Below, in pieces: positions 1-5,937 of a stretch of DNA of 5,977 bases. A program made the position numbers and the translations under genes. How positions within the stretch are numbered: position 1 is the first letter of the stretch; each line of letters opens with the position of its first letter. Origin of the DNA: an uncultured Clostridia bacterium (GTDB lineage Bacteria; Bacillota_A; Clostridia; Oscillospirales; Acutalibacteraceae); assembly GCA_937891215.1 (NCBI GenBank), contig CALAEU010000133.1:1-5977 (forward strand), in the 5' to 3' direction. The notes under the pieces are model-generated. The model made no database searches and was not told the DNA's origin. It saw nothing but the letters and a program-made list of their open reading frames with translations.

Positions 1-36
1 GTTATTGCTTACGGAACTGCAGTAAAATTTAAATAA
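1..36 (+). CDS. Possible C-terminal end of an upstream plus-strand gene (partial)
   Basis: Frame 1 is open from the window edge and reads V-I-A-Y-G-T-A-V-K-F-K before a TAA at 34-36. The other two plus frames close earlier. The stop is followed about 20 nt later by a strong hairpin terminator, the usual spacing for a gene end. Only eleven residues are visible, so no function can be given. The alternating hydrophobic and polar pattern would suit a terminal beta strand, but that is speculation. The gene would converge on the glycosyltransferase operon. It could also be non-coding sequence that happens to be open. Confidence 0.35.
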   Translation, partial: VIAYGTAVKFK

Positions 37-56
37 ATAATAAAATGAATGCAAAC

Positions 57-97
57 AACAAACTCGTGATTTTTGTCAAAATCACGAGTTTGTTTTT
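57..97. terminator. Bidirectional Rho-independent terminator between convergent genes
   Basis: A perfect 17-bp inverted repeat (57-73 with 78-94) encloses the 4-nt loop TGTC. On the plus strand the right arm runs into TTTTT (93-97), which gives a U tail for a gene ending at 36. On the minus strand the hairpin starts directly after the glycosyltransferase stop codon (96-98), and its right arm ends in TTTTT-free but T-rich sequence (GTTTGTTGTTTG), so minus termination is plausible but has a weaker U tail. Because every pair is Watson-Crick, the hairpin folds equally well in both transcripts. Confidence 0.85.
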
Positions 98-1505
98 ATT
101 TGTCACCAAATTTTCTTCTTTTTATACTACCCCATTGGTTTTTGTTTTTACTGAAACGGAACATTGCAACTATTTTTATTATTGTCATAACCTGACGGTA
201 GCCTAAATTATCTACAACAGCAAAAAACAGCAACTTTAAAATATCTCTTAATTTCGGATATTTACCAAAAATATTTTCTTCTAAAAGCAATGAACCTACT
301 GAGAGAATTGTTCCATAAAGAAGTCCCAATGAATAGAAACCGAGCATAAATTTCACATCAAGAATTCCAAGTGCCCATGATAATGGAATAAAGAAATATC
401 CTAACATTTCTATGATTGGTCCTATGAAATCAAAAAAGCAGAAATATGGTAAAGTCATCATACCTATTTTTTTGTATTTCGGATTGAATATCATATCTTT
501 GTGCTTTAAAAGTGTATCTGCAAGGCCAATATGCCAACGCTTTCTCTGTTTTATCAAATCTTTTAAATTATCAGGGGGTTGGGTCCAGCAAACAGGGTCT
601 GGCATAAATCTTATAGTAGAACCAAGATTTTTTTGAAAACTATTTTTATGAAGTTTTACAACTAATTCTATGTCTTCGCCGATACATTTTGTCGTATAGC
701 CACCCACATCAATAACAGCCTGTTTTTTAAATGCACCAAAAGCTCCTGAAATTATAAGAAGTGTACCCATCTCGTTAAGGGCAATTCTTCCTGTTAAAAA
801 ATCTCTTAAATATTCATTGGTCTGAATTGTAAATAATGCGTTACCGGTAAGAGCAACTGATTTTAATTTACCATTCTCAATTTCACAACCGCTATTTATA
901 CGAACAGTTCCGCCAATTGCAACACAATCAGGGTCATTCATAAATGAATAAACAATTCTTATAAGAGAGGAGTCCTCCAATACGCAGTCTGCATCAACCG
1001 AAACAAACACAGGGTATTGAGAAATATTTATACCGCAGTTAAGAGCATCCGCTTTACCACCATTTTCTTTATCTATAACAACTAAATTTATATGGTCTAC
1101 AGAACGGTATACACCTCTCACTTTTTCTGTAGTTATTGATACTTTGAAAGGCTCATTTATTTCAACAAGATTAAATTCTTCAACGAGTTTTTTAAGTGTT
1201 TCATCTTTTGAACCATCATTTATAACAACAACTTCATAATTAGGGTAATCAAGAGAAAGTAGATTTTTTACTGTATCGCAAATTGTCTGTTCTTCATTGT
1301 ATGCAGGAACTAAAACACTTATAGGTACAATATTTTCTGATTCAATAAACCGTGAAGAAGTTGAATAATCAAGACTCTTTTTATATTTTTTCAGACCCAA
1401 AAATGCATAAAACAGTTGTATAAGATATGTAACACTTACTACTACAACATAACCGGCAGAGCATATATTAAAAAACATAAAAATGGTTGAAATTACATCA
1501 TTCAT
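96..1505 (-). CDS. Membrane-bound family 2 glycosyltransferase, processive polysaccharide synthase type
   Basis: This 469-residue protein has the layout of poly-N-acetylglucosamine, cellulose and hyaluronan synthase-like enzymes, which polymerise or transfer sugars from nucleotide-sugar donors on the cytoplasmic face of the membrane. A hydrophobic segment (about 8-37) is followed by a basic stretch, then a GT-A domain. Visible motifs are VPAYNEE (66-72), NDG with Asp97, GGKADALN (149-156), the metal-binding DAD (171-173), SGAFGAF (253-259), GED with the probable catalytic base Asp278, and QRKRW (320-324), the Q(Q/R)xRW motif typical of processive enzymes. Several membrane segments follow (about 347-450). 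A VRGVYRS segment (129-135) before GGKADALN fits a widespread subgroup of envelope glycosyltransferases, by my recollection of the family. The ATG lies 3 nt after the upstream HEAT gene's stop, with an AAAGGGG ribosome site inside that gene's end, so translation is probably coupled. The donor sugar and product cannot be read from sequence. No PilZ or other c-di-GMP-binding domain is visible. Confidence 0.93.
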   Translation of the reverse strand: MNDVISTIFMFFNICSAGYVVVVSVTYLIQLFYAFLGLKKYKKSLDYSTSSRFIESENIVPISVLVPAYNEEQTICDTVKNLLSLDYPNYEVVVINDGSKDETLKKLVEEFNLVEINEPFKVSITTEKVRGVYRSVDHINLVVIDKENGGKADALNCGINISQYPVFVSVDADCVLEDSSLIRIVYSFMNDPDCVAIGGTVRINSGCEIENGKLKSVALTGNALFTIQTNEYLRDFLTGRIALNEMGTLLIISGAFGAFKKQAVIDVGGYTTKCIGEDIELVVKLHKNSFQKNLGSTIRFMPDPVCWTQPPDNLKDLIKQRKRWHIGLADTLLKHKDMIFNPKYKKIGMMTLPYFCFFDFIGPIIEMLGYFFIPLSWALGILDVKFMLGFYSLGLLYGTILSVGSLLLEENIFGKYPKLRDILKLLFFAVVDNLGYRQVMTIIKIVAMFRFSKNKNQWGSIKRRKFGDK

Positions 1506-1508
1506 TTT

Positions 1509-2561
1509 TTAAACACGCCCCTTTATAAGTTCTTTTCGTTGTAACATATATTCAATAATTTCACTTGCATATTTGTCTTTGCTTTTCTCTATATCGGTAA
1601 TAAGTTTATCGCTATCCTGAAGTGAAACTAAAATTTCCGCTGTTCTGTAACGAACCCACCATTCTTTGTGGAAAACAAACGGCAATATTGTTTCGTAACA
1701 ATCTTCAGGTGAAATTTTTGAAAGTGCTTCAACTATTGCCGAAGTTAACTCCCAGTCGCTTTCAGGAAGCATTTTTAAAAGCATATCTTTTGCCGGTTTA
1801 TATTTCAATTCACCTAATGCACGGGCAACACTTATACGCAGATTAAGATTTTCACTATTTAAAAATGAGATTATCTCTTCTGCCAATTCATAGATTTTTT
1901 CATTACCTATACTCTGGATACAAGCACGGTAAATATAAGTGTCGCAATTTCTTGAAAGCAATTCTTTAAACAATGATATTTTGTCGCCATTAAAACTTTC
2001 AATAAGTTCCTGTATTGTTCTGAATGACACCATAAGTTTAAAATCCTTATGTGACAATAATTCCACAAGCGCTTTCTTTTTTCCATTAAGGCATAACGCC
2101 AACAAACCTACCTGTTGTGCTTCAGAATCGTTTTCCCATCGCTTGATATTAGTTAAAATTTCGGGAATAAAACCATCCAGTTTTATTTCTGCTATCAATT
2201 TTGTTGTCAACAATGCAACCGATTGGTTTTTGAATGTAAGGTTATCTCTGAAATATCTTGTGAATTTTTCGGTTGAAAGAATTTTTCTTAATATCTCAAA
2301 CTTCTCTTCATCGACAGTACCCACGAGATTTTCCAAAACTCTGATTCCGTTAGGGGTGAAAAGTTTTTTAATTTTCTTAATTTTACTTTCACCCATTTCG
2401 CCTTCATCAAGTAATTTTGTTATTCTTTTTGCCAATCTTTTATTTGACTTAACTTTTGCTCCTGAATAAATATGAAAAATTATAAGAACAAGCACAAAAC
2501 CTACTAATATTGTAAAAAACACAATATTAATATAGTCTATAAACTCTATAAGATATTTCAC
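1509..2561 (-). CDS. Membrane-anchored HEAT-repeat protein, probable partner of the glycosyltransferase
   Basis: The protein has 350 residues when started at the GTG at 2559-2561. One N-terminal membrane segment (about 10-32) is followed at once by a highly basic stretch (KVKSNKRLAKRITK). The positive-inside rule therefore puts the rest in the cytoplasm. The body is alpha-helical and repetitive. The clearest HEAT-type helical pairs are at about 239-265, 268-296 and 299-314, with the usual pattern of R-x-A-x-A-L-G-E-L in the first. Earlier regions look like degenerate repeats. HEAT repeats are protein-binding scaffolds and I see no catalytic motif. It is the first gene of a two-gene operon, 3 nt upstream of the glycosyltransferase, so a scaffold or regulatory subunit for that enzyme is the natural inference. 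An in-frame upstream ATG (2583-2585) and TTG (2589-2591) would add 8 or 10 residues, but they lie upstream of the strong AAGGGG site and were rejected. Function as a sugar-machine subunit is inferred from context only. Confidence 0.85.
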   Translation of the reverse strand: MKYLIEFIDYINIVFFTILVGFVLVLIIFHIYSGAKVKSNKRLAKRITKLLDEGEMGESKIKKIKKLFTPNGIRVLENLVGTVDEEKFEILRKILSTEKFTRYFRDNLTFKNQSVALLTTKLIAEIKLDGFIPEILTNIKRWENDSEAQQVGLLALCLNGKKKALVELLSHKDFKLMVSFRTIQELIESFNGDKISLFKELLSRNCDTYIYRACIQSIGNEKIYELAEEIISFLNSENLNLRISVARALGELKYKPAKDMLLKMLPESDWELTSAIVEALSKISPEDCYETILPFVFHKEWWVRYRTAEILVSLQDSDKLITDIEKSKDKYASEIIEYMLQRKELIKGRV

Positions 2562-2574
2562 GTTTACACCCCTT
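2559..2574 (-). promoter_or_regulatory. Ribosome binding site fixing a GTG start for the HEAT-repeat gene
   Basis: On the minus strand AAGGGG (2569-2574) is followed by the 7-nt spacer TGTAAAC and then GTG (2559-2561). The upstream in-frame ATG at 2583-2585 has no comparable site. The same layout, AAGGGG plus 7 nt, precedes the ATG of the CPBP protease gene at 4920-4935, which supports the choice. Confidence 0.8.
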
Positions 2575-2635
2575 ATCAGATACATAATCAAACATCAACA
2601 ATGTATAAAAATCCGCTCACTGCTAATTGTTATGC

Positions 2636-2665
2636 ATTATACCACATAATTTATCGCAAAATCAA
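2636..2665 (-). promoter_or_regulatory. Promoter of the HEAT-glycosyltransferase operon
   Basis: On the minus strand there is TTGATT (2660-2665), an 18-nt spacer, and a perfect TATAAT (2636-2641) preceded by TGG, an extended -10 element (TGnTATAAT). Transcription would start near 2629 and give a leader of about 70 nt before the GTG. The stretch 2592-2734 otherwise shows no gene. The match is by motif only. Confidence 0.75.
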
Positions 2666-2734
2666 TAAAAAAGTGCCTTTCTTTTGTAGAAAAACACCAA
2701 CTCAACTTCTTGTATATTGTATAATATCAACAAC

Positions 2735-2768
2735 AAAGAGCCAATGTATTAAAATACACTGACTCTTT
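2735..2768 (-). terminator. Rho-independent terminator after luxS
   Basis: Positions 2735-2750 and 2753-2768 pair along 16 positions. In minus-strand RNA all can pair, two of them as G-U wobbles, and the closing pairs open to a loop of about six nucleotides. A T-rich tail (TTTGTTGTTG) follows. In the opposite transcript the two wobbles become A-C mismatches, so the hairpin belongs to the luxS transcript. It starts 6 nt past the luxS stop codon. Confidence 0.87.
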
Positions 2769-2774
2769 TGGATT

Positions 2775-3239
2775 TTAATAGTTATTTTCGTAAATAAGTT
2801 TTTCAACTGTCCAGTTTCTGAGAACTTCGCACTGGTCTTTACCTTCTTTTTTTGCACCTTCTAAATCGTGGTCACGGTAGTTACCACATTCAATAGCACT
2901 TACACCGGGAATTTCGCCCTCGTAATTTGCTACAAATTCTAGAGCGTCTTTTGTAAGTGCTAAAGCATCCTCATGGCTCATTTTAGTAGTTAAAAAGTAA
3001 AAACCTGTTCTGCAACCCATAGGACCGAAATAAATAATATTATCTTTAAACTTACTGTTTCTTACAAATGTTGCAAAAAGGTGTTCCAATGTATGAATTG
3101 CACCATTTTCCATTACTTCTTCAACATTTGGTTTTCTTGTTCTTATATCATAAGTTGTAACTTCACCATCAACACGGGAAATGTACATTCCTCTATTCAA
3201 CTTGTTGTGGTCAACTGTAAAACTTGCAATTCTTTCCAT
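2775..3239 (-). CDS. luxS: S-ribosylhomocysteine lyase (AI-2 precursor synthase) LuxS
   Basis: LuxS splits S-ribosylhomocysteine into homocysteine and 4,5-dihydroxy-2,3-pentanedione in the cytoplasm. This recycles the methyl-donor by-product and yields the precursor of autoinducer-2. At 154 residues it has the normal family length. The metal-site motif HTLEH supplies His49 and His53, with Glu52 as the probable general base. Cys76 in GPMGCRTGF is the catalytic cysteine, and Cys118 in ECGNYRDHDLEGA is the third metal ligand. No key residue is missing. It is the last gene of a three-gene operon. Its ATG lies 1 nt after the tadA stop, with an AGAGGG ribosome site (3248-3253) 8 nt upstream, and a terminator follows. 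No nucleosidase (pfs/mtnN) or other methyl-cycle gene is adjacent. Whether AI-2 is used as a signal here cannot be told, since no receptor or Lsr gene is in the window. Confidence 0.97.
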   Translation of the reverse strand: MERIASFTVDHNKLNRGMYISRVDGEVTTYDIRTRKPNVEEVMENGAIHTLEHLFATFVRNSKFKDNIIYFGPMGCRTGFYFLTTKMSHEDALALTKDALEFVANYEGEIPGVSAIECGNYRDHDLEGAKKEGKDQCEVLRNWTVEKLIYENNY

Positions 3240-3240
3240 T

Positions 3241-3705
3241 TTATTTACCCTCTTTCTTTTGTCTTAATTCTTTAAAAAATCTTGTTAAAATCTCGCTGCA
3301 TTCAGTTTCCAGAATACCTTGCTGAAAATCTGGTTTATGGTTAAAATTCAGCAAAAAAAGATTTATAACCGAACCACAAGCACCATTTTTATAGTCACTT
3401 GCACCAAAATAAACATTTTTTATTCTTGAATTTATAATTGCACCTGCACACATAGGGCACGGTTCTAATGTAACATACAAATCACACTTGAAAAGTCTCC
3501 ATCCACCCAAATTTTTACATGCGTTGTTTATTGCTTCTATCTCAGCATGACAAAGTGCATTCTTTTCTGTTTCTCGTCTGTTTCTGCCTGTACCGACAAT
3601 TTTGCCATCACAAACAACAACTGCACCAACTGGTACTTCACCTTCTTTTGCAGACTCTTCTGCTAAAAAAAGTGCTTCTTTCATAAAATCTTCGTGGCAC
3701 ATCAT
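3241..3705 (-). CDS. tadA: tRNA-specific adenosine deaminase TadA
   Basis: TadA converts adenosine 34 to inosine in the anticodon of tRNA-Arg(ACG), which lets one tRNA read several arginine codons. It acts as a cytoplasmic homodimer and is essential in most bacteria that have been tested. The 154-residue protein is full length. It has the cytidine-deaminase-fold zinc site HAE (His53, catalytic proton-shuttle Glu55) and PCPMC (Cys83, Cys86), plus the conserved substrate-side segments EVPVGAVVV and the basic C-terminal helix RFFKELRQKK. The start codon overlaps the CPBP gene stop in the ATGA arrangement. No strong ribosome site precedes it (only a weak CGGAT), so it probably depends on coupled translation. 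A second ATG follows immediately (3700-3702) and could be the true start. Guanine or cytosine deaminases share the fold, but the length and the motif spacing fit TadA best. Confidence 0.95.
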   Translation of the reverse strand: MMCHEDFMKEALFLAEESAKEGEVPVGAVVVCDGKIVGTGRNRRETEKNALCHAEIEAINNACKNLGGWRLFKCDLYVTLEPCPMCAGAIINSRIKNVYFGASDYKNGACGSVINLFLLNFNHKPDFQQGILETECSEILTRFFKELRQKKEGK

Positions 3706-4922
3706 ACTGTAGTATCCGTCATAGGCGTAATGCAGGTAATAGCCTGAATAATGAAAACTATTATTGCTACAATCATCATTGGTGTGAAAATGAATTTTTT
3801 AAGTTTCTGACCAGTTGTATAGTCACTTAAGCCATTAATATTTACCAATCTTGAAAATTCTGTTCTGTATTCTGATATATAAATTATAAGACCTATAACA
3901 CCAAGAATTGCTAAAACACCAAGTAGTGCACTGTAAACTGTGTCGCCTGTATCCTCGTCTGTAAAATAACTTGCTGCATAATAAACACAAGAAATACCAT
4001 TCACTATTGCGTGGATAATAACACCTGTCCAGATACTTTCAGTTGCGATTACTGCGTAGCCTATGAAAAGTCCGCATAAAAATGCAAATGGAATCTGTGT
4101 TGGTGTACCATGGAAAATACCGAATGCAAAAGCTGACGCTAAAATTGCAAACACATTACCATATTTTCTTAAACTCTGCATTAAAACGTTTCTCATTGCA
4201 AATTCTTCAACAAGTGGAGGAATTATAGCAGTACCAACAAACAAAGCAACAATATCCACAATGTTTTTTACCTCTGGTTCGCCACCTACAGAAACATCAT
4301 AGCCGAATCCATTGAAAAACACATTAATAATTCCCGTAATATACATAGAACCGATACAACCTAAAACCGCTATAAAAATAATCGAAACTGTTTTTAAAGG
4401 ATTTTTAGGCGCAGAATAAATTGTTTTAGCAGTTTCTGCCTGTAATTTATTTTTACCAAGATATTTATTAGCAATTAAAAACGGAAGTCCTACTGCAAAA
4501 ATTGAATAAAAAATACCTATACTTGCAGAAAATGTTGAGTTATTTTCATAAAGACTCATTAAATCGCCGAAAGAAAGAATAAAACTTATTGTGTAACTTG
4601 CAAATAAAAATGCAAGCATTGCAATTGCAAAAACAGTAGAATATTTTTTGATCTCATTCTTCTGCTCACGAAGTCTTAAAAACTTTTGTTGATTATTAAA
4701 ATAATTCTGTGCACTGTTCTGTGCATTATTCACTGCACCATAAGGCATCTGCCCATAATTCATATTAATACTCTGTTGTGGTGCGTTGTAATAAGGATTC
4801 TGCACATACTGGTTATATGGATTCATATTGTTCGGGTTATAACCCATATTCTGATTATAACCATACGGATTGAAATTTTGTGGATTTTGATTATAATTCT
4901 GCGAATTCTGATTATAATCCAT
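3702..4922 (-). CDS. CPBP-family intramembrane metalloprotease with Asn/Gln/Tyr-rich N-terminal tail
   Basis: The protein has 406 residues. The core (about 95-400) has eight or nine hydrophobic segments and the three CPBP/Abi motifs: EExxxR (Glu239, Glu240, Arg244), FxxxH (Phe267, His271) and HxxxN (His304, Asn308). Eukaryotic relatives (Rce1) clip CAAX proteins. Bacterial members serve in bacteriocin immunity or processing of membrane proteins, and most have unknown substrates. Residues 1-80 are unusual: about 24 Asn, 14 Gln and 12 Tyr, one acidic residue and a Lys only at position 80, with Tyr-Asn-Gln repeats and no signal peptide. This tail should be disordered and cytoplasmic. A short charged stretch (RLREQKNEIKK, about 83-93) joins it to the membrane domain. 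The ATG has AAGGGG (4930-4935) 7 nt upstream. It is the first gene of the operon with tadA and luxS, and its stop overlaps the tadA start by 4 nt. The protease assignment is solid by motif; the substrate and the role of the tail are unknown. Confidence 0.92.
   Translation of the reverse strand: MDYNQNSQNYNQNPQNFNPYGYNQNMGYNPNNMNPYNQYVQNPYYNAPQQSINMNYGQMPYGAVNNAQNSAQNYFNNQQKFLRLREQKNEIKKYSTVFAIAMLAFLFASYTISFILSFGDLMSLYENNSTFSASIGIFYSIFAVGLPFLIANKYLGKNKLQAETAKTIYSAPKNPLKTVSIIFIAVLGCIGSMYITGIINVFFNGFGYDVSVGGEPEVKNIVDIVALFVGTAIIPPLVEEFAMRNVLMQSLRKYGNVFAILASAFAFGIFHGTPTQIPFAFLCGLFIGYAVIATESIWTGVIIHAIVNGISCVYYAASYFTDEDTGDTVYSALLGVLAILGVIGLIIYISEYRTEFSRLVNINGLSDYTTGQKLKKFIFTPMMIVAIIVFIIQAITCITPMTDTTV
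4852..4917 (-). repeat. Short direct repeats coding Tyr-Asn-Gln in the CPBP N-terminus
   Basis: The 9-mer TGATTATAA occurs three times on the plus strand, at 4852-4860, 4888-4896 and 4909-4917. It reads in frame on the minus strand as Tyr-Asn-Gln. Imperfect related copies lie between and to the left. The pattern suggests growth of the low-complexity tail by slippage or small duplications, which is inference. Confidence 0.7.
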
Positions 4923-4954
4923 TTCAACACCCCTTGCTTTTCAATGTCTAATTG

Positions 4955-4982
4955 ATTATAACATATTGTGTTAAAATATCAA
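4955..4982 (-). promoter_or_regulatory. Promoter of the CPBP-tadA-luxS operon
   Basis: On the minus strand there is TTGATA (4977-4982), a 16-nt spacer and a perfect TATAAT (4955-4960), with the extended -10 TGT directly before it. The predicted start is near 4948, about 25 nt before the ATG. It lies back-to-back with the zapA promoter, and the -35 boxes are 35 nt apart. No operator palindrome stands out between them. Confidence 0.78.
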
Positions 4983-5017
4983 TATTAAATTTATATATAA
5001 ACTTTTAATTTTTCTTG

Positions 5018-5046
5018 TTGAATATATTTCTCAAACATTGTATAAT
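5018..5046 (+). promoter_or_regulatory. Promoter of zapA-dut
   Basis: TTGAAT (5018-5023), a 17-nt spacer and a perfect TATAAT (5041-5046) fit the housekeeping sigma consensus. The predicted start near 5053 leaves a leader of about 30 nt before the zapA ATG. Confidence 0.82.
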
Positions 5047-5069
5047 AACTTAAAAGTCTGTATTTTTAC

Positions 5070-5075
5070 AGGAGG
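5070..5075 (+). promoter_or_regulatory. Ribosome binding site fixing the zapA start
   Basis: AGGAGG lies 7 nt upstream of the ATG at 5083. The frame is open further upstream from a TTG at 5038, but that stretch contains the promoter -10 box and the ribosome site, so the shorter start is correct. Confidence 0.9.
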
Positions 5076-5082
5076 TTTTACT

Positions 5083-5433
5083 ATGGAAAAAACAACACAC
5101 AAAGTAAAAGTTGCCGGTGCTACTTACAGTATTGTTTCTGACGATACACCTGAATATATGTCTGCACTTGCAAAAGAAGTTGATTTGAAAATTGATTCAC
5201 TTTTAAAAAACAGTAATATGTCAACTACACAAGCGGCAGTTATTGCAGCACTTGATTATGCGGATTCTTTAAAAAAGAGCGACTCTTCAACTGACAATAT
5301 AAAAAACCAACTTAAAGAAAGTCTTAAAGATGTTGCAAAAGCAAGACAAGAGGCAGATTTTTTCAAAAGAGAACTCGAAAGATTGCAGGGTAGCAAAATA
5401 GCAGAAAATGAAGAAAATCCTGCTTTATGGTGA
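5083..5433 (+). CDS. zapA: Cell division protein ZapA
   Basis: ZapA binds FtsZ and bundles or stabilises its protofilaments at midcell, which promotes Z-ring assembly in the cytoplasm. It is usually non-essential on its own. The 116-residue product has the ZapA pattern: an N-terminal beta segment (HKVKVAGATYSIVSDDTPEYM, split here as residues 6-20 and 21-26), a helix with LAKEVDLKIDSLL (29-41), the TTQAAVIAALDYADSL helix (48-63), and a charged helix suited to coiled coil (about 72-103) that would form the dimer or tetramer stalk. The tail (104-116) is acidic and probably flexible. The start is fixed by AGGAGG 7 nt upstream. The gene heads a two-gene unit, and its TGA lies 5 nt before the preferred dut start. 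Small coiled-coil proteins can mimic this family, but the N-terminal pattern is convincing. Confidence 0.9.
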   Translation: MEKTTHKVKVAGATYSIVSDDTPEYMSALAKEVDLKIDSLLKNSNMSTTQAAVIAALDYADSLKKSDSSTDNIKNQLKESLKDVAKARQEADFFKRELERLQGSKIAENEENPALW

Positions 5434-5438
5434 TAGAT

Positions 5439-5879
5439 ATGAGCACATTAAGAATTAAAAAATTAAATGAAAAAGCGGTTATTCCCCAAAGGGCTACTTC
5501 CGGTAGTGCAGGTATGGACCTTTACGCAGTTTTAGATGAACCAATTACTTTAAAACAAGGCGAAACTGCACTTATTCCTACCGGAATTGCTATTGCTTTA
5601 GAAAGTCCCGATGAAGCGGCGTTTATTTTCCCGAGAAGTGGTCTTTCTATAAAACACGGAATTGGTCTTTTAAATTCTGTCGGTGTTATTGACAGCGACT
5701 ACCGTGGTGAAATTAAAGTAGGCATTATAAATCAGATAGATAAAGAATACACTATCGAACCAAATGAAAGAATTGCACAAATGGTAATTATGCCTGTAAG
5801 TCTTCCCGAAATTGTTGAAGTAGGTGAATTAGACGAAACAGAACGCGGTACAGGTGGATTTGGTTCAACAAACAAATAA
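5439..5879 (+). CDS. dut: Deoxyuridine 5'-triphosphate nucleotidohydrolase (dUTPase)
   Basis: dUTPase hydrolyses dUTP to dUMP and pyrophosphate, which keeps uracil out of DNA and feeds thymidylate synthesis. It is a homotrimer with active sites shared between subunits. With the ATG at 5439 the protein has 146 residues, normal for the trimeric family, and all five motifs are intact: AGMDLYA (24-30), PRSGLS (65-70), GVIDSDYRG (82-90, with catalytic Asp85 and the uracil-stacking Tyr88), RIAQMVI (111-117) and the C-terminal P-loop-like RGTGGFGST (136-144). The start is uncertain. An in-frame ATG at 5427 would add four residues and overlap zapA by 7 nt. The 5439 ATG is preferred because GGTGAT (5429-5434) sits just upstream and the product then begins close to the usual first strand. 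Translation is probably coupled to zapA. A terminator follows 22 nt after the stop. Confidence 0.96.
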   Translation: MSTLRIKKLNEKAVIPQRATSGSAGMDLYAVLDEPITLKQGETALIPTGIAIALESPDEAAFIFPRSGLSIKHGIGLLNSVGVIDSDYRGEIKVGIINQIDKEYTIEPNERIAQMVIMPVSLPEIVEVGELDETERGTGGFGSTNK

Positions 5880-5901
5880 TTACAAATAAGGAAAAAATTA
5901 A

Positions 5902-5937
5902 AAAAAATGGTAAAAGCTTTGACTTTTGCCATTTTTT
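5902..5937 (+). terminator. Rho-independent terminator after dut
   Basis: A 15-bp stem (5902-5916 with 5923-5937) encloses a 6-nt loop. One pair is U-G in plus-strand RNA and would be an A-C mismatch in the other strand, so the hairpin serves the zapA-dut transcript. The right arm ends in six Ts (5932-5937) that form the U tail. Confidence 0.88.

Noticed and set aside
1939..2469. Plus-strand open frame of 176 codons
   Set aside because: It lies fully within the HEAT-repeat gene on the opposite strand, has no ribosome site or promoter, and its Ser/Leu/Phe-rich composition is typical of an antisense shadow.
2562..2591. Longer N-terminus for the HEAT protein using the upstream TTG or ATG
   Set aside because: The AAGGGG ribosome site lies downstream of both codons and is placed 7 nt from the GTG at 2561, so the extension is untranslated leader.
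2580..2612. Possible leader hairpin or riboswitch before the HEAT gene (ATACAT paired with ATGTAT)
   Set aside because: Only about six A/T-rich pairs with a long loop, no transcription-attenuator U tract, and no match to a riboswitch that I recognise.
2711..2728. Small palindrome ATATT-GTAT-AATAT near the luxS terminator tail
   Set aside because: Five-bp arms made only of A and T are expected by chance in DNA this AT-rich.
4686..4955. Open plus-strand frame coding an Ile-rich hydrophobic peptide
   Set aside because: It is the antisense of the Asn/Gln/Tyr-rich CPBP tail; AAT and ATT codons mirror each other. It has no ribosome site and the minus-strand gene has strong motif support.
5038..5082. 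Extension of zapA upstream to a TTG at 5038
   Set aside because: The added codons cover the TATAAT box, the predicted transcription start and the AGGAGG site.
5732..5932. Minus-strand open frame opposite the end of dut
   Set aside because: It is a mirror of the dUTPase gene, runs into the dut terminator, and has no start signal.
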